Shown here: positions 41,348 through 48,795 of the stretch, piece by piece
How positions within the stretch are numbered: position 1 is the first letter of the stretch
Layout of the letters: each line of letters starts with the position of its first letter
Origin: Actinomycetota bacterium
GTDB lineage: Bacteria; Actinomycetota; Thermoleophilia; RBG-16-64-13
Direction: 5' to 3'
Assembly: GCA_016278725.1 (NCBI GenBank)
Contig: JADQBG010000002.1
Span: forward strand, 1 to 64,000
Length of the DNA stretch: 64,000 nucleotides
The notes under the pieces: generated by a model
The model's database searches: none
What the model was told of the DNA's origin: nothing
What the model saw: only the letters and a program-made list of their open reading frames with translations
Translations under genes and position numbers: made by a program

Positions 41348-42409
41348 GTGCGCCTCGACGAGCTCGATCTCGAGATACCGCCGGAACTCATCGCGCAACA
41401 TCCCACGGAGCCGCGGGATGCCTGCCGCCTGCTTCACCTCGACCGCGTGGGCAGGCGGATCGAGCATCGTCAGTTCCGCCAGCTTCCCCAACTGCTCAGC
41501 GAGGGGGACGTCCTGGTGCTCAACGATTCCCGGGTGCTTCCGGCAAGACTCATCGCGCGCAAGCCCACGGGGGGGCGGGTGGAGCTCCTCTTCCTATCGC
41601 CGTTCATCGGACAAGGAGGCGAAGCGCCCTCCGGCTCGCAGTGGGAGGCCCTGGCTCGGCCCTCGTCCCGCCTGCGCGCCGGCCTGGAGCTATCCGTGGG
41701 CGATGACCTGGACGTGGCGGTCCTATTGGATCAGTACCTAGGGGAGGGGCGCTGGGTGGTGGGGCCCGCGGGGCTGCTCACCATCCCCGAGATTCTTGAA
41801 AGACAGGGAAAGACGCCGCTCCCGCCGTATATCACCGAAGACCCGGGCGACCCCGAGCTCTACCAAACCGTCTACGCACGCGCGCCGGGTTCGGCCGCGG
41901 CGCCCACCGCGGGCCTGCACTTCACCCCTGGGTTGCTGTCTGACCTGCGGACTGCAGGCGTCCAAACCGCCTCGGTCACGCTCCATGTCGGACTCGACAC
42001 CTTCCGCCCGATCCAGGTGGAGGAGGTCGAAGCCCACCCCATCCATCGGGAGTGGTACTCGGTTCCCGAAAAGGCTTTGGGAACGCTGAACCGGGCCCGC
42101 CGCGAGAACCGTCGGCTGGTGGCGGTGGGCACCACCTCGGTGAGGGTGCTGGAGACCCTCTTTCGCGACACTTCTGCGGGGGAGCCCGCTGCCGCCGATC
42201 CTCAGGGCTGGACCCAACTCTACGTAACCCCGGGTTACCAGTTCCGCGCGGTCGGTGCCCTGCTCACGAACTTTCACCTGCCCCGGACCTCGCTCCTGGC
42301 GCTGGTCATGGCCTTTGCCGGCGTCGACTTCACCCGCCGGGCGTACGCCGAGGCCGTCGCGGAGCGCTACCGCTTCTTCAGCTTCGGCGACGCCATGCTG
42401 GTCACATGA
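41348..42409 (+). CDS. queA: S-adenosylmethionine:tRNA ribosyltransferase-isomerase
   Basis: A 353-residue enzyme that adds the epoxycyclopentane ring from SAM onto tRNA-bound preQ1. Signatures are 'LPPELIAQHPTEPRDACRLL'-type 'IPPELIAQHPTEPRD', 'VLVLNDSRVLPARL', 'GSAAAPTAGLHFTPGLL', 'VGLDTFRPI' and 'LLTNFHLPRTSLLALVMAF'. GTG start; its stop overlaps tgt by 4 bases. Confidence 0.95.
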   Translation: MRLDELDLEIPPELIAQHPTEPRDACRLLHLDRVGRRIEHRQFRQLPQLLSEGDVLVLNDSRVLPARLIARKPTGGRVELLFLSPFIGQGGEAPSGSQWEALARPSSRLRAGLELSVGDDLDVAVLLDQYLGEGRWVVGPAGLLTIPEILERQGKTPLPPYITEDPGDPELYQTVYARAPGSAAAPTAGLHFTPGLLSDLRTAGVQTASVTLHVGLDTFRPIQVEEVEAHPIHREWYSVPEKALGTLNRARRENRRLVAVGTTSVRVLETLFRDTSAGEPAAADPQGWTQLYVTPGYQFRAVGALLTNFHLPRTSLLALVMAFAGVDFTRRAYAEAVAERYRFFSFGDAMLVT

Positions 42410-43551
42410 ACGACGCCGGCACGGGCGGTCTCCCCGCCTTTCCCTTCTCTCTGGAGGCCACCGACGGGCAGGCGAGGGTCGGCCGCCTCCTAACCCCGCA
42501 CGGCACGGTCACCACCCCTTGCTTCATGCCGGTGGGCACCAAAGGCACGGTCAAAGGCATGCTGCCTGCGGGCCTGAAGAGCCTGGGCGCGCAGATCATC
42601 CTGGCCAATACCTACCACCTCGCGCTCCGCCCGGGCAGTGATGTGGTGCGCGAGTTGGGCGGCCTGCACCGCTTCATGGGCTGGGAGGGACCGATCCTCA
42701 CCGACAGCGGCGGCTTTCAGGTTTTCAGCCTGCTGGATACGGCGGACGTCCAGGACGAAGGGGTGGCTTTTCGTTCGGTCTATGACGGCTCCCGCCACCT
42801 CTTCACGCCCGAGCGGGCAATCGCCGAGCAGCAGGCGCTGGGGGCGGATTTCATCATGTGCTTCGATGAGTGCCCGCCGGCCACCGAGGACCGCTCCGTG
42901 GTGGAGCAGGCGGTCCAAAGAACCACCGATTGGGCCCGCCGCTGCCGTGACGCCCATCTGGCCGCGGAGGGACGGGGCACCGGCGGCCCGCAGATGCTCT
43001 TGGGGATCGTGCAGGGCGGCACCTTCGCCGACCTGAGGCGCCGGAGCGCGGAAGCGCTGCTGGAGCTCGACTTTCCCGGCTACGCCGTGGGTGGCCTCTC
43101 CGTGGGCGAGGATCGCGAGTCGATGCTGCGATCGACCGAGTCCACGGTGAACCTGCTCCCCCGGGAACGCATCCGCTACTTCATGGGCATCGGCGATCCG
43201 ATCGGCATCGTGGACATGATCGCGCTGGGAGTCGACCTTTTCGATTGCGTGCTTCCCACTCGGGTGGCGCGCATGGGCACCGCCTTCACCAAGCAGGGCA
43301 GGCTCAACCTGCGCAACGCCCGCTTCGCCGCCGACCCAGACCCGCTGGAGGATGATTGCGACTGCACCGCCTGTCGGTCCTTCTCGCGCGGGGCCATCCG
43401 GCACTTCGTCGGCCAAAAGGAGATGCTGGGCGCTCAATTGCTCACCGAACACAACCTCAGGCACCTCTTCCGCCTGGTTGACGGCGCCCGCGCGGCCATT
43501 CGAGAGGGGAGCTTCGCGGAGTATCGCCGTTCGGTGAGCGCGGGGTGGTAA
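42406..43551 (+). CDS. tgt: queuine tRNA-guanine transglycosylase
   Basis: A 381-residue TIM-barrel enzyme that swaps guanine 34 for preQ1. It shows 'ANTYHLALRPG', 'ILTDSGGFQVFSL' with one active Asp, 'GVDLFDCVLPTRVAR' with the nucleophile Asp, and the zinc site 'DCDCTACRSFSRGAIRH'. The ATG at 42406 lies in the queA stop; a longer open frame upstream overlaps queA and is not real. With QueA and QueH it completes the insertion branch of queuosine synthesis. Confidence 0.96.
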   Translation: MNDAGTGGLPAFPFSLEATDGQARVGRLLTPHGTVTTPCFMPVGTKGTVKGMLPAGLKSLGAQIILANTYHLALRPGSDVVRELGGLHRFMGWEGPILTDSGGFQVFSLLDTADVQDEGVAFRSVYDGSRHLFTPERAIAEQQALGADFIMCFDECPPATEDRSVVEQAVQRTTDWARRCRDAHLAAEGRGTGGPQMLLGIVQGGTFADLRRRSAEALLELDFPGYAVGGLSVGEDRESMLRSTESTVNLLPRERIRYFMGIGDPIGIVDMIALGVDLFDCVLPTRVARMGTAFTKQGRLNLRNARFAADPDPLEDDCDCTACRSFSRGAIRHFVGQKEMLGAQLLTEHNLRHLFRLVDGARAAIREGSFAEYRRSVSAGW

Positions 43552-43619
43552 TATGCCGCCAACGGGGGCGGATGCTGCCCCAGAACTAAAGGGACAATCC
43601 AAACCGAAGGAGAGAGGCC

Positions 43620-44033
43620 GTGTCCTTTCCTCTGCTCGCGATTTACGTCGTCGGCTTTATCGCGGTATTTTACTTCCTGGCCATCCGGCCCCAGCAGAAG
43701 CAAAGACGGAGCCACGAGGAGATGGTCAGCTCCCTGCGGCCCGGCGACGAGGTCATGACCGTCGGCGGGATCAACGGCGTCATCCGCGGGGTGGACGAGC
43801 AGTTCATGTTGGTCGAGGTCGCCAAAGGCGTCGAACTGAAGATGACCAAGCGCGCGGTCGCAGAGATCGTCAATCCCACACCCCTCGATGACGAGCCGGT
43901 GCTGATCGAAGACGAGCCCGCGGACTTCGAGGAGATCGAGTCGGAAGAGTATGCCGACGTCGAACCCGAGGTCGAACCTGACGTCGAGCCCGAGGCCGAA
44001 CCGGAAGATGCCTCCGGTACCAAGCGCGTCTAG
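43620..44033 (+). CDS. yajC: preprotein translocase accessory subunit YajC
   Basis: A 137-residue protein with one N-terminal membrane helix, then the YajC core 'FLAIRPQQKQRRSHEEMVSSLRPGDEVMTVGGINGVI'. The C-terminal 50 residues are a highly acidic Glu/Asp/Pro repeat tail. It associates with SecDF. GTG start with 'aaggagag' upstream. A strong terminator follows, so secDF is transcribed from its own promoter. Confidence 0.94.
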   Translation: MSFPLLAIYVVGFIAVFYFLAIRPQQKQRRSHEEMVSSLRPGDEVMTVGGINGVIRGVDEQFMLVEVAKGVELKMTKRAVAEIVNPTPLDDEPVLIEDEPADFEEIESEEYADVEPEVEPDVEPEAEPEDASGTKRV

Positions 44034-44049
44034 AGTAATTGTGGTAGGA

Positions 44050-44090
44050 GGGCGGCCCGCGCTCGTCGAGCCCGGGCCGCCCTTTATTTT
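44050..44090 (+). terminator. intrinsic terminator after yajC
   Basis: A 10-bp perfect stem (44050-44059 with 44073-44082) followed by 'tttatttt' (44083-44090). It separates yajC from secD. Confidence 0.88.
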
Positions 44091-44093
44091 GCG

Positions 44094-44122
44094 TTGACAC
44101 GCCCCAAGGGTTGACCTATTCT
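44094..44122 (+). promoter_or_regulatory. secDF promoter
   Basis: A consensus TTGACA (44094-44099), a 17-base spacer and TATTCT (44117-44122) lie immediately behind the yajC terminator and about 75 bases before the secD start. This is the best housekeeping promoter in the window. Confidence 0.75.
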
Positions 44123-44196
44123 TCCCCGGTGCGCTTTCCGGCCCTTAGCCGATAGGGCCTACGACAACGAGTAACGTTTTCCAGGAAGGTACCTCC

Positions 44197-45603
44197 TTGT
44201 CGACAACTACGCGGAACGTCATCGTGCTCGTGCTGCTCGTCGCCCTGCTGGCGGCGGCGGTCTACTTCATCTACCCCCCGGGGGAGAGCACCCGCTTGGG
44301 TCTCGATCTGCAGGGGGGTCTCGCGGTGATCCTGGAGGCACAGGACACGGCCAAGGCTCCACGCAGCGAAGAGAGCATGGCGCAGGCGCTCAACATCATT
44401 CAGGAGCGCGTCGATCGCCTGGGCGTGGCGGAACCGGAGATCCAGCGGCAGGGCGAGTGGAAAATCAGTGTGCAGCTGCCGGGAATCGACAATCCGGAAG
44501 AAGCCCTGGCACTGGTGGGCAAGACCGCCGTGCTCGAGTTCTACAAGGTCGATCAGTTCGGCGAATCCTACGCCACCAAGGAGGAAGCGCTCAAGGCCGC
44601 CGGGGTCGAGGACGAGAACGCTCTTCCGGCCGGCCAGTCGCTCGTGCTCTGGCCCGCGGAGGAGAGCGGCCTTGCCGCCGATCGCTGGTACCTGGTCGAG
44701 GGCGCGCCTCCATTGACCGGGGCCGACCTGGAGAGTGCCGACGTGGGCATCGACCAGAATAATCAACCCAAGGTCGACATGGCCTTCACCTCCGAGGGCG
44801 CCGACCTCTTCGGCCAGATCACCGGCGATCTCGCCCAGCAGGCTCAGGTCACCGGTCAGGATCAGTTGTTCGCCATCGTGCTCGATGGGGTCGTGCAGTC
44901 GGCGCCGCGGGTTCAGGAAAGAATCGACGGCGGCCGGGCCGAGATCACCGGCAACTTCACCCTGCAAGAAGCGGAAAATCTGGCGCTGGTTCTGCAGACC
45001 GGTGCCTTGCCCGTGGAACTCGAGGTCATCGACCAACGCAGCGTGGGGGCCACTCTGGGCAAGGCTTCGCTCGACCAGGCGCTGTACGCCGGAGCCCTCG
45101 GCTTTGCAGCTGTGCTCGTCTTCATGCTGCTCTACTATCGGCTCCTGGGGCTCGTCGCCGACGTTGCCCTGATCATCTTCGGCATCCTCTTCTGGGGAGC
45201 GCTCAACGCCATCGGCGCCACCCTAACCCTCCCCGGTATCGCCGGTGCGATCCTCACCCTGGGCATGGCGGTGGACGCCAACATCATAATCTTCGCCCGA
45301 ATCCGGGAGGAGGTTGGCGCGGGCAAGACGGTCCGCACCGCTATCGACGTAGGCTTTCGCAAGGCGCTCAGAACCATCCTCGACGCCAACGTCACCACCT
45401 TGATTACGGCCGCCATTCTCTTTTGGGCCGCGACCGGGGGAGTCCGGGGTTTCGCCCTTACCCTGGGTATCGGCGTGACCCTCTCCATGCTGACGGCCAT
45501 CGTCGTCACCCGATCGTTCCTCGCCTTACTCAGCGGTTGGCGGCCTTTCCGTAATCACACATTGCTCGGACTGCCCGCGCGAACTCAGGAGCGGCCCGTA
45601 TGA
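44197..45603 (+). CDS. secD: protein-export membrane protein SecD
   Basis: A 468-residue RND-type protein that uses the proton gradient to help pull secreted proteins through SecYEG. It has an N-terminal helix, 'LGLDLQGGLAVILEA', the periplasmic P1 region, 'DQRSVGATLGKASLDQAL', and the six-helix core with 'ILTLGMAVDANIIIFARIREE'. The start is TTG at 44197 with 'aggaaggt' upstream. Overlaps secF by 4 bases. Confidence 0.95.
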   Translation: MSTTTRNVIVLVLLVALLAAAVYFIYPPGESTRLGLDLQGGLAVILEAQDTAKAPRSEESMAQALNIIQERVDRLGVAEPEIQRQGEWKISVQLPGIDNPEEALALVGKTAVLEFYKVDQFGESYATKEEALKAAGVEDENALPAGQSLVLWPAEESGLAADRWYLVEGAPPLTGADLESADVGIDQNNQPKVDMAFTSEGADLFGQITGDLAQQAQVTGQDQLFAIVLDGVVQSAPRVQERIDGGRAEITGNFTLQEAENLALVLQTGALPVELEVIDQRSVGATLGKASLDQALYAGALGFAAVLVFMLLYYRLLGLVADVALIIFGILFWGALNAIGATLTLPGIAGAILTLGMAVDANIIIFARIREEVGAGKTVRTAIDVGFRKALRTILDANVTTLITAAILFWAATGGVRGFALTLGIGVTLSMLTAIVVTRSFLALLSGWRPFRNHTLLGLPARTQERPV

Positions 45604-46490
45604 CCATCTATCCCGTGATGAAATACCGATACTGGTTCGTTGCCCTGCTGGGGGTTATCACCCTCTTCGCCTTTGTGGCGGTATTCGTGGTGGGGCTAGA
45701 TCTCGGCATCGAGTTCGAAGGTGGCGCGCGGCTCGAGGTCATCCTGGACCAGGGAGAACCCGACACCGCGATCGTCCGCGAGGCCTTTGAGTCTGCGGGC
45801 GTCGACTCTCCCCGCGTACAGGCGGTGGGTGATGGGTCCTTCGTCGTAACCGCCGAGGAGCTCACCGACGAGGAGCTCGACGCGGCTCTTAGCGGTTTGG
45901 CAGAGTTCGGGGCACAGCGGGGGGCCACCGGTATCGAGCGGGTGGGTCCCAGCTTCGGCGACGAGAACGCAAACAAGGCATTCATCGCCGTGCTGGCCGC
46001 CATCGCCGCGATCATTCTCTACATAACCTGGCGCTTCGAGTTCAAGTACGCGCTGCCGGCCATCGCCGCTCTGGTACATGACGTCGGGCTCACCCTGGGT
46101 CTCTACGCGGTCACCGGGCGCTTGGTGACTACGGCCACCATGGCCGCGGTGCTCACCGTGCTGGGTTACTCGATCAACGACACCATCATTGTCTTCGACC
46201 GCATCCGGGAGAACACGCCCTTGATGCGCAAGGAGAGCTACGCCCGAATGGTCGATCGTTCCATCCGGCAGACCCTGGTCCGTTCGGTCAACACCAGCCT
46301 TTCGACCCTGCTTCCCGTGGGCGCCATTCTGCTATTCGGCGGAGCGACACTGCAGGACTTCGCTTTCGCGCTCTTCGTCGGCATCGCCGCGGGGACCTAC
46401 TCCTCGATCTTCGTGGCTTCGCCGCTGCTGGTCATCTGGAAGGAACGCGAGCCCCGTTATAGAAAACGGGCGCTGGCCGAGCAGGCATAG
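45600..46490 (+). CDS. secF: protein-export membrane protein SecF
   Basis: A 296-residue partner of SecD. It has 'GLDLGIEFEGGARLEV', 'ERVGPSFGDENANKAF', and the helix region 'VLGYSINDTIIVFDRIREN' with 'RSVNTSLSTLLPVGAILLFGG'. The ATG lies in the secD stop. Length and topology (six helices) are normal. Confidence 0.95.
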   Translation: MTIYPVMKYRYWFVALLGVITLFAFVAVFVVGLDLGIEFEGGARLEVILDQGEPDTAIVREAFESAGVDSPRVQAVGDGSFVVTAEELTDEELDAALSGLAEFGAQRGATGIERVGPSFGDENANKAFIAVLAAIAAIILYITWRFEFKYALPAIAALVHDVGLTLGLYAVTGRLVTTATMAAVLTVLGYSINDTIIVFDRIRENTPLMRKESYARMVDRSIRQTLVRSVNTSLSTLLPVGAILLFGGATLQDFAFALFVGIAAGTYSSIFVASPLLVIWKEREPRYRKRALAEQA

Positions 46491-46597
46491 CCGGACCATC
46501 AGCCGCTAGCTCCGGCGTGTCCGGCGGCCTTGCGGTTTCCATCCGGCCCCGGTCGGGAAGACCGGTTCGGTTAGAACGCGAGCGAGGGGAGGTCTCC

Positions 46598-47005
46598 GTG
46601 ACCGAGCACAAGGAAGGCTACGAGGGCGAGGTCAAGACTCCGCAAGGCGAGGCCGAGCCCGGCACCGGGGGTATCCGAGACGTAATCAACCGCACGCTCA
46701 TGCTGGGAGTGGGCGCAGCGGCACTGACGGCCGACCGGGTGCAGGCCGTGGTCGACGAGTTTGTCCAAAGAGGCCAGCTCACGGCGGAAGAGGGCCGCGA
46801 GATGGTGGAGGACCTGGGAGACCGCAGCCGGAAGCAGGCGCGCGGAACCGCCCAAAGGCTCGAAGGCTCTCTCCAGGGCACCTACAAGGAACTCGGCCTG
46901 GCCACCCGGCGCGAGATCGAGGACTTGGACTTTCGGCTTCGCCAACTGGAGCACCGCCTCGGGCTCCTGGAGCAGACCCAGGATACCGGTACCTCCACAG
47001 AGTAG
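46598..47005 (+). CDS. phasin-like coiled-coil protein
   Basis: A 135-residue alpha-helical protein: 'RDVINRTLMLGVGAAALTADRVQAVVDEFVQRGQLTAEEGREMVEDL' in several helices, followed by a charged coiled coil ending 'LDFRLRQLEHRLGLLEQ'. This is the pattern of PhaF/phasin-like regulators, which are also common where no polyester granules are made. The GTG at 46598 has GGGGAGG before it. It lies 27 bases before ubiB. A membrane or granule-associated role is possible; it is unproven. Confidence 0.72.
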   Translation: MTEHKEGYEGEVKTPQGEAEPGTGGIRDVINRTLMLGVGAAALTADRVQAVVDEFVQRGQLTAEEGREMVEDLGDRSRKQARGTAQRLEGSLQGTYKELGLATRREIEDLDFRLRQLEHRLGLLEQTQDTGTSTE

Positions 47006-47032
47006 TCGACGACTGGGGGCTGAGCCCCGACA

Positions 47033-48712
47033 ATGCCGACCCGCCACCACACCACACTCCTCACCCGAGCGCGAAACCTAGAGCGGGTTCGGCAGATCTC
47101 CGAGGTCGCCGTGCGCCACGGCTTCGGCTACTTCTTCGAGCGCCATAACCTGCTCGAGATCCTCCGCATCCGCCGTCACCAGGTGCGGCCCGAACCGGGC
47201 CAACGCGGGCGGCACATCCGGGAGATGCTCGAGGAGTTGGGACCCACCTTCGTCAAGCTGGGTCAACTGCTGAGCACGCGGCCGGACCTGGTGCCCGCGG
47301 ATGTGATCGAGGAGTTGATCAAACTCCAGGACGAGGTTCCGGGCTTTCCCGCCGAGCAGGCCCGAGAGGTCATAGAAACGGAGCTCGGCCTCAGCCTGGA
47401 ACGCCTGTTCGTCTCCTTCGACCCGGAACCGGTGGCGGCTGCCTCCATCGGCCAGGTGCACCGCGCAATCCTTCCCGGAGGGCGCGCCGTCGTGGTCAAG
47501 GTGCAGCGGCCCGAGGCCGCTCGGCAGATCGAGCGGGATATCGAGCTTATGTATCAGGTGGCCGAGTTCATGCAGGACCATCTCGCCGAGCGCTTGTTCG
47601 TCAATCCGGGGAATGTGGTGGACGAGTTCGCCAATTCCATCACCCGAGAGCTCGACTACCTGCTCGAGGCACGAAACATCGAGCGCATCCGGGCCAACTT
47701 CGCAGGCGTCGAGGACGTGGTGGTGCCCAGAGTCTACTGGCGTTACACGAGAAACCGCGTGCTGACCATGGAGTACCTCGAAGGGACCACGCTCAAGCGA
47801 TTGGACCTGCGCAGTCTCACGCTTGGAGACAAGCGGGCTCTGGCGGACGTGCTGGCCCGCGCTTGGTTCAAGCAGATCATGGAGGACGGCTTCTTCCATG
47901 CCGACCCGCACCCTTCCAACATTCTCTACCGGGCGGACGGCACGATCGCCCTGCTCGACTTCGGCATCGTCGGGCACCTCTCGCGCGAGGACCTGGAGGA
48001 GGGCACGCGCCTCTTCCTGGCCATCATGGACGAGGACATTTCCGCCGTGAAGCGCCGTCTGCGCCGGCTGGGCGTGGTTTGGCACAACTCGCGGGACGAC
48101 GAGATGACGCAGGCCCTGGAAGAAGGGTTCAACCGCTACTTCGGGGTTTCCCTGGCGGAGATCGATCCGCGCATTCTCCTGCGCGAGATCTTCGACATCA
48201 TCTATTCGATGCACCTGCAGCTTCCCACCCGATTCCTGATGTTGGACAAGACCCTGCTGTTGCTGGAGGGCGCCGTCAGCGCGGTGTACGAGGAGTTCAA
48301 CGTCTTCGAAGTCGCGCGCCCGTACGCCCGACGGCTGCTCCAGCGCCGCTTCTGGCCGGGCGAGGTGCGTTCGCGCACCACCCGCTCGGCGGCCGCCTAC
48401 ATGGACGTCCTCCGAGACTACCCCTTCCAACTGCACTCGATCTTCGAGGAGATGAAGGATGGGGAACTCGCGGTCAGGTTCGTCCACGAGGGCTTGGACG
48501 CCTTCATCCACCGCATCGATGTCATGACCAACCGGGTGGTGGTGGCGATGATTGCCATCTCCATGGGGGTGGGGAGCGCAATGATCGGGGTGTTCGTCGA
48601 GGGCGGGCCCCAGTTGCTCGGCCTCTCCGTTTGGGGGCTGCCGGGCCTGACGGCGGCGGCGTTTTTCGGGGTTTGGCTGATGTGGGCGATCGTCCGCTCG
48701 GGAAGGCTCTAG
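47033..48712 (+). CDS. ubiB: ABC1/UbiB/AarF family atypical kinase
   Basis: A 559-residue membrane-associated ABC1 kinase. It has the KxGQ motif in 'GPTFVKLGQLLSTRPDLVP', the Ala-rich 'AAASIGQVHRA' loop (about 136-146), 'VVVKVQRP', 'FFHADPHPSNILY' and 'ALLDFGIVG'. Two C-terminal membrane helices follow residue about 505. Relatives support ubiquinone or, in actinobacteria, menaquinone or lipid metabolism; no quinone genes are nearby. The symbol is by family. Confidence 0.9.
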   Translation: MPTRHHTTLLTRARNLERVRQISEVAVRHGFGYFFERHNLLEILRIRRHQVRPEPGQRGRHIREMLEELGPTFVKLGQLLSTRPDLVPADVIEELIKLQDEVPGFPAEQAREVIETELGLSLERLFVSFDPEPVAAASIGQVHRAILPGGRAVVVKVQRPEAARQIERDIELMYQVAEFMQDHLAERLFVNPGNVVDEFANSITRELDYLLEARNIERIRANFAGVEDVVVPRVYWRYTRNRVLTMEYLEGTTLKRLDLRSLTLGDKRALADVLARAWFKQIMEDGFFHADPHPSNILYRADGTIALLDFGIVGHLSREDLEEGTRLFLAIMDEDISAVKRRLRRLGVVWHNSRDDEMTQALEEGFNRYFGVSLAEIDPRILLREIFDIIYSMHLQLPTRFLMLDKTLLLLEGAVSAVYEEFNVFEVARPYARRLLQRRFWPGEVRSRTTRSAAAYMDVLRDYPFQLHSIFEEMKDGELAVRFVHEGLDAFIHRIDVMTNRVVVAMIAISMGVGSAMIGVFVEGGPQLLGLSVWGLPGLTAAAFFGVWLMWAIVRSGRL

Positions 48713-48782
48713 CTCGCGGCGAGCCCCTGTGGAGATCGGCAGGCGGATCTGGTCGCCGCCCGTCTCTGTCCGGCCTCCCCGG

Positions 48783-48788
48783 TATACT
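48783..48788 (+). promoter_or_regulatory. -10 box giving a leaderless recJ mRNA
   Basis: TATACT ends 7 bases before the recJ ATG at 48796, flanked by cccgg and ccggg. Transcription would start at the start codon. No -35 or ribosome binding site is evident. Confidence 0.45.
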
Positions 48789-48795
48789 CCGGGCC

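Noticed and set aside
47863-48795. In-frame 5' extension of recJ reaching back across ubiB
   Set aside because: It overlaps a conserved gene in another frame; the translation is arginine/glycine-rich noise, and the conserved RecJ start is at 48796.
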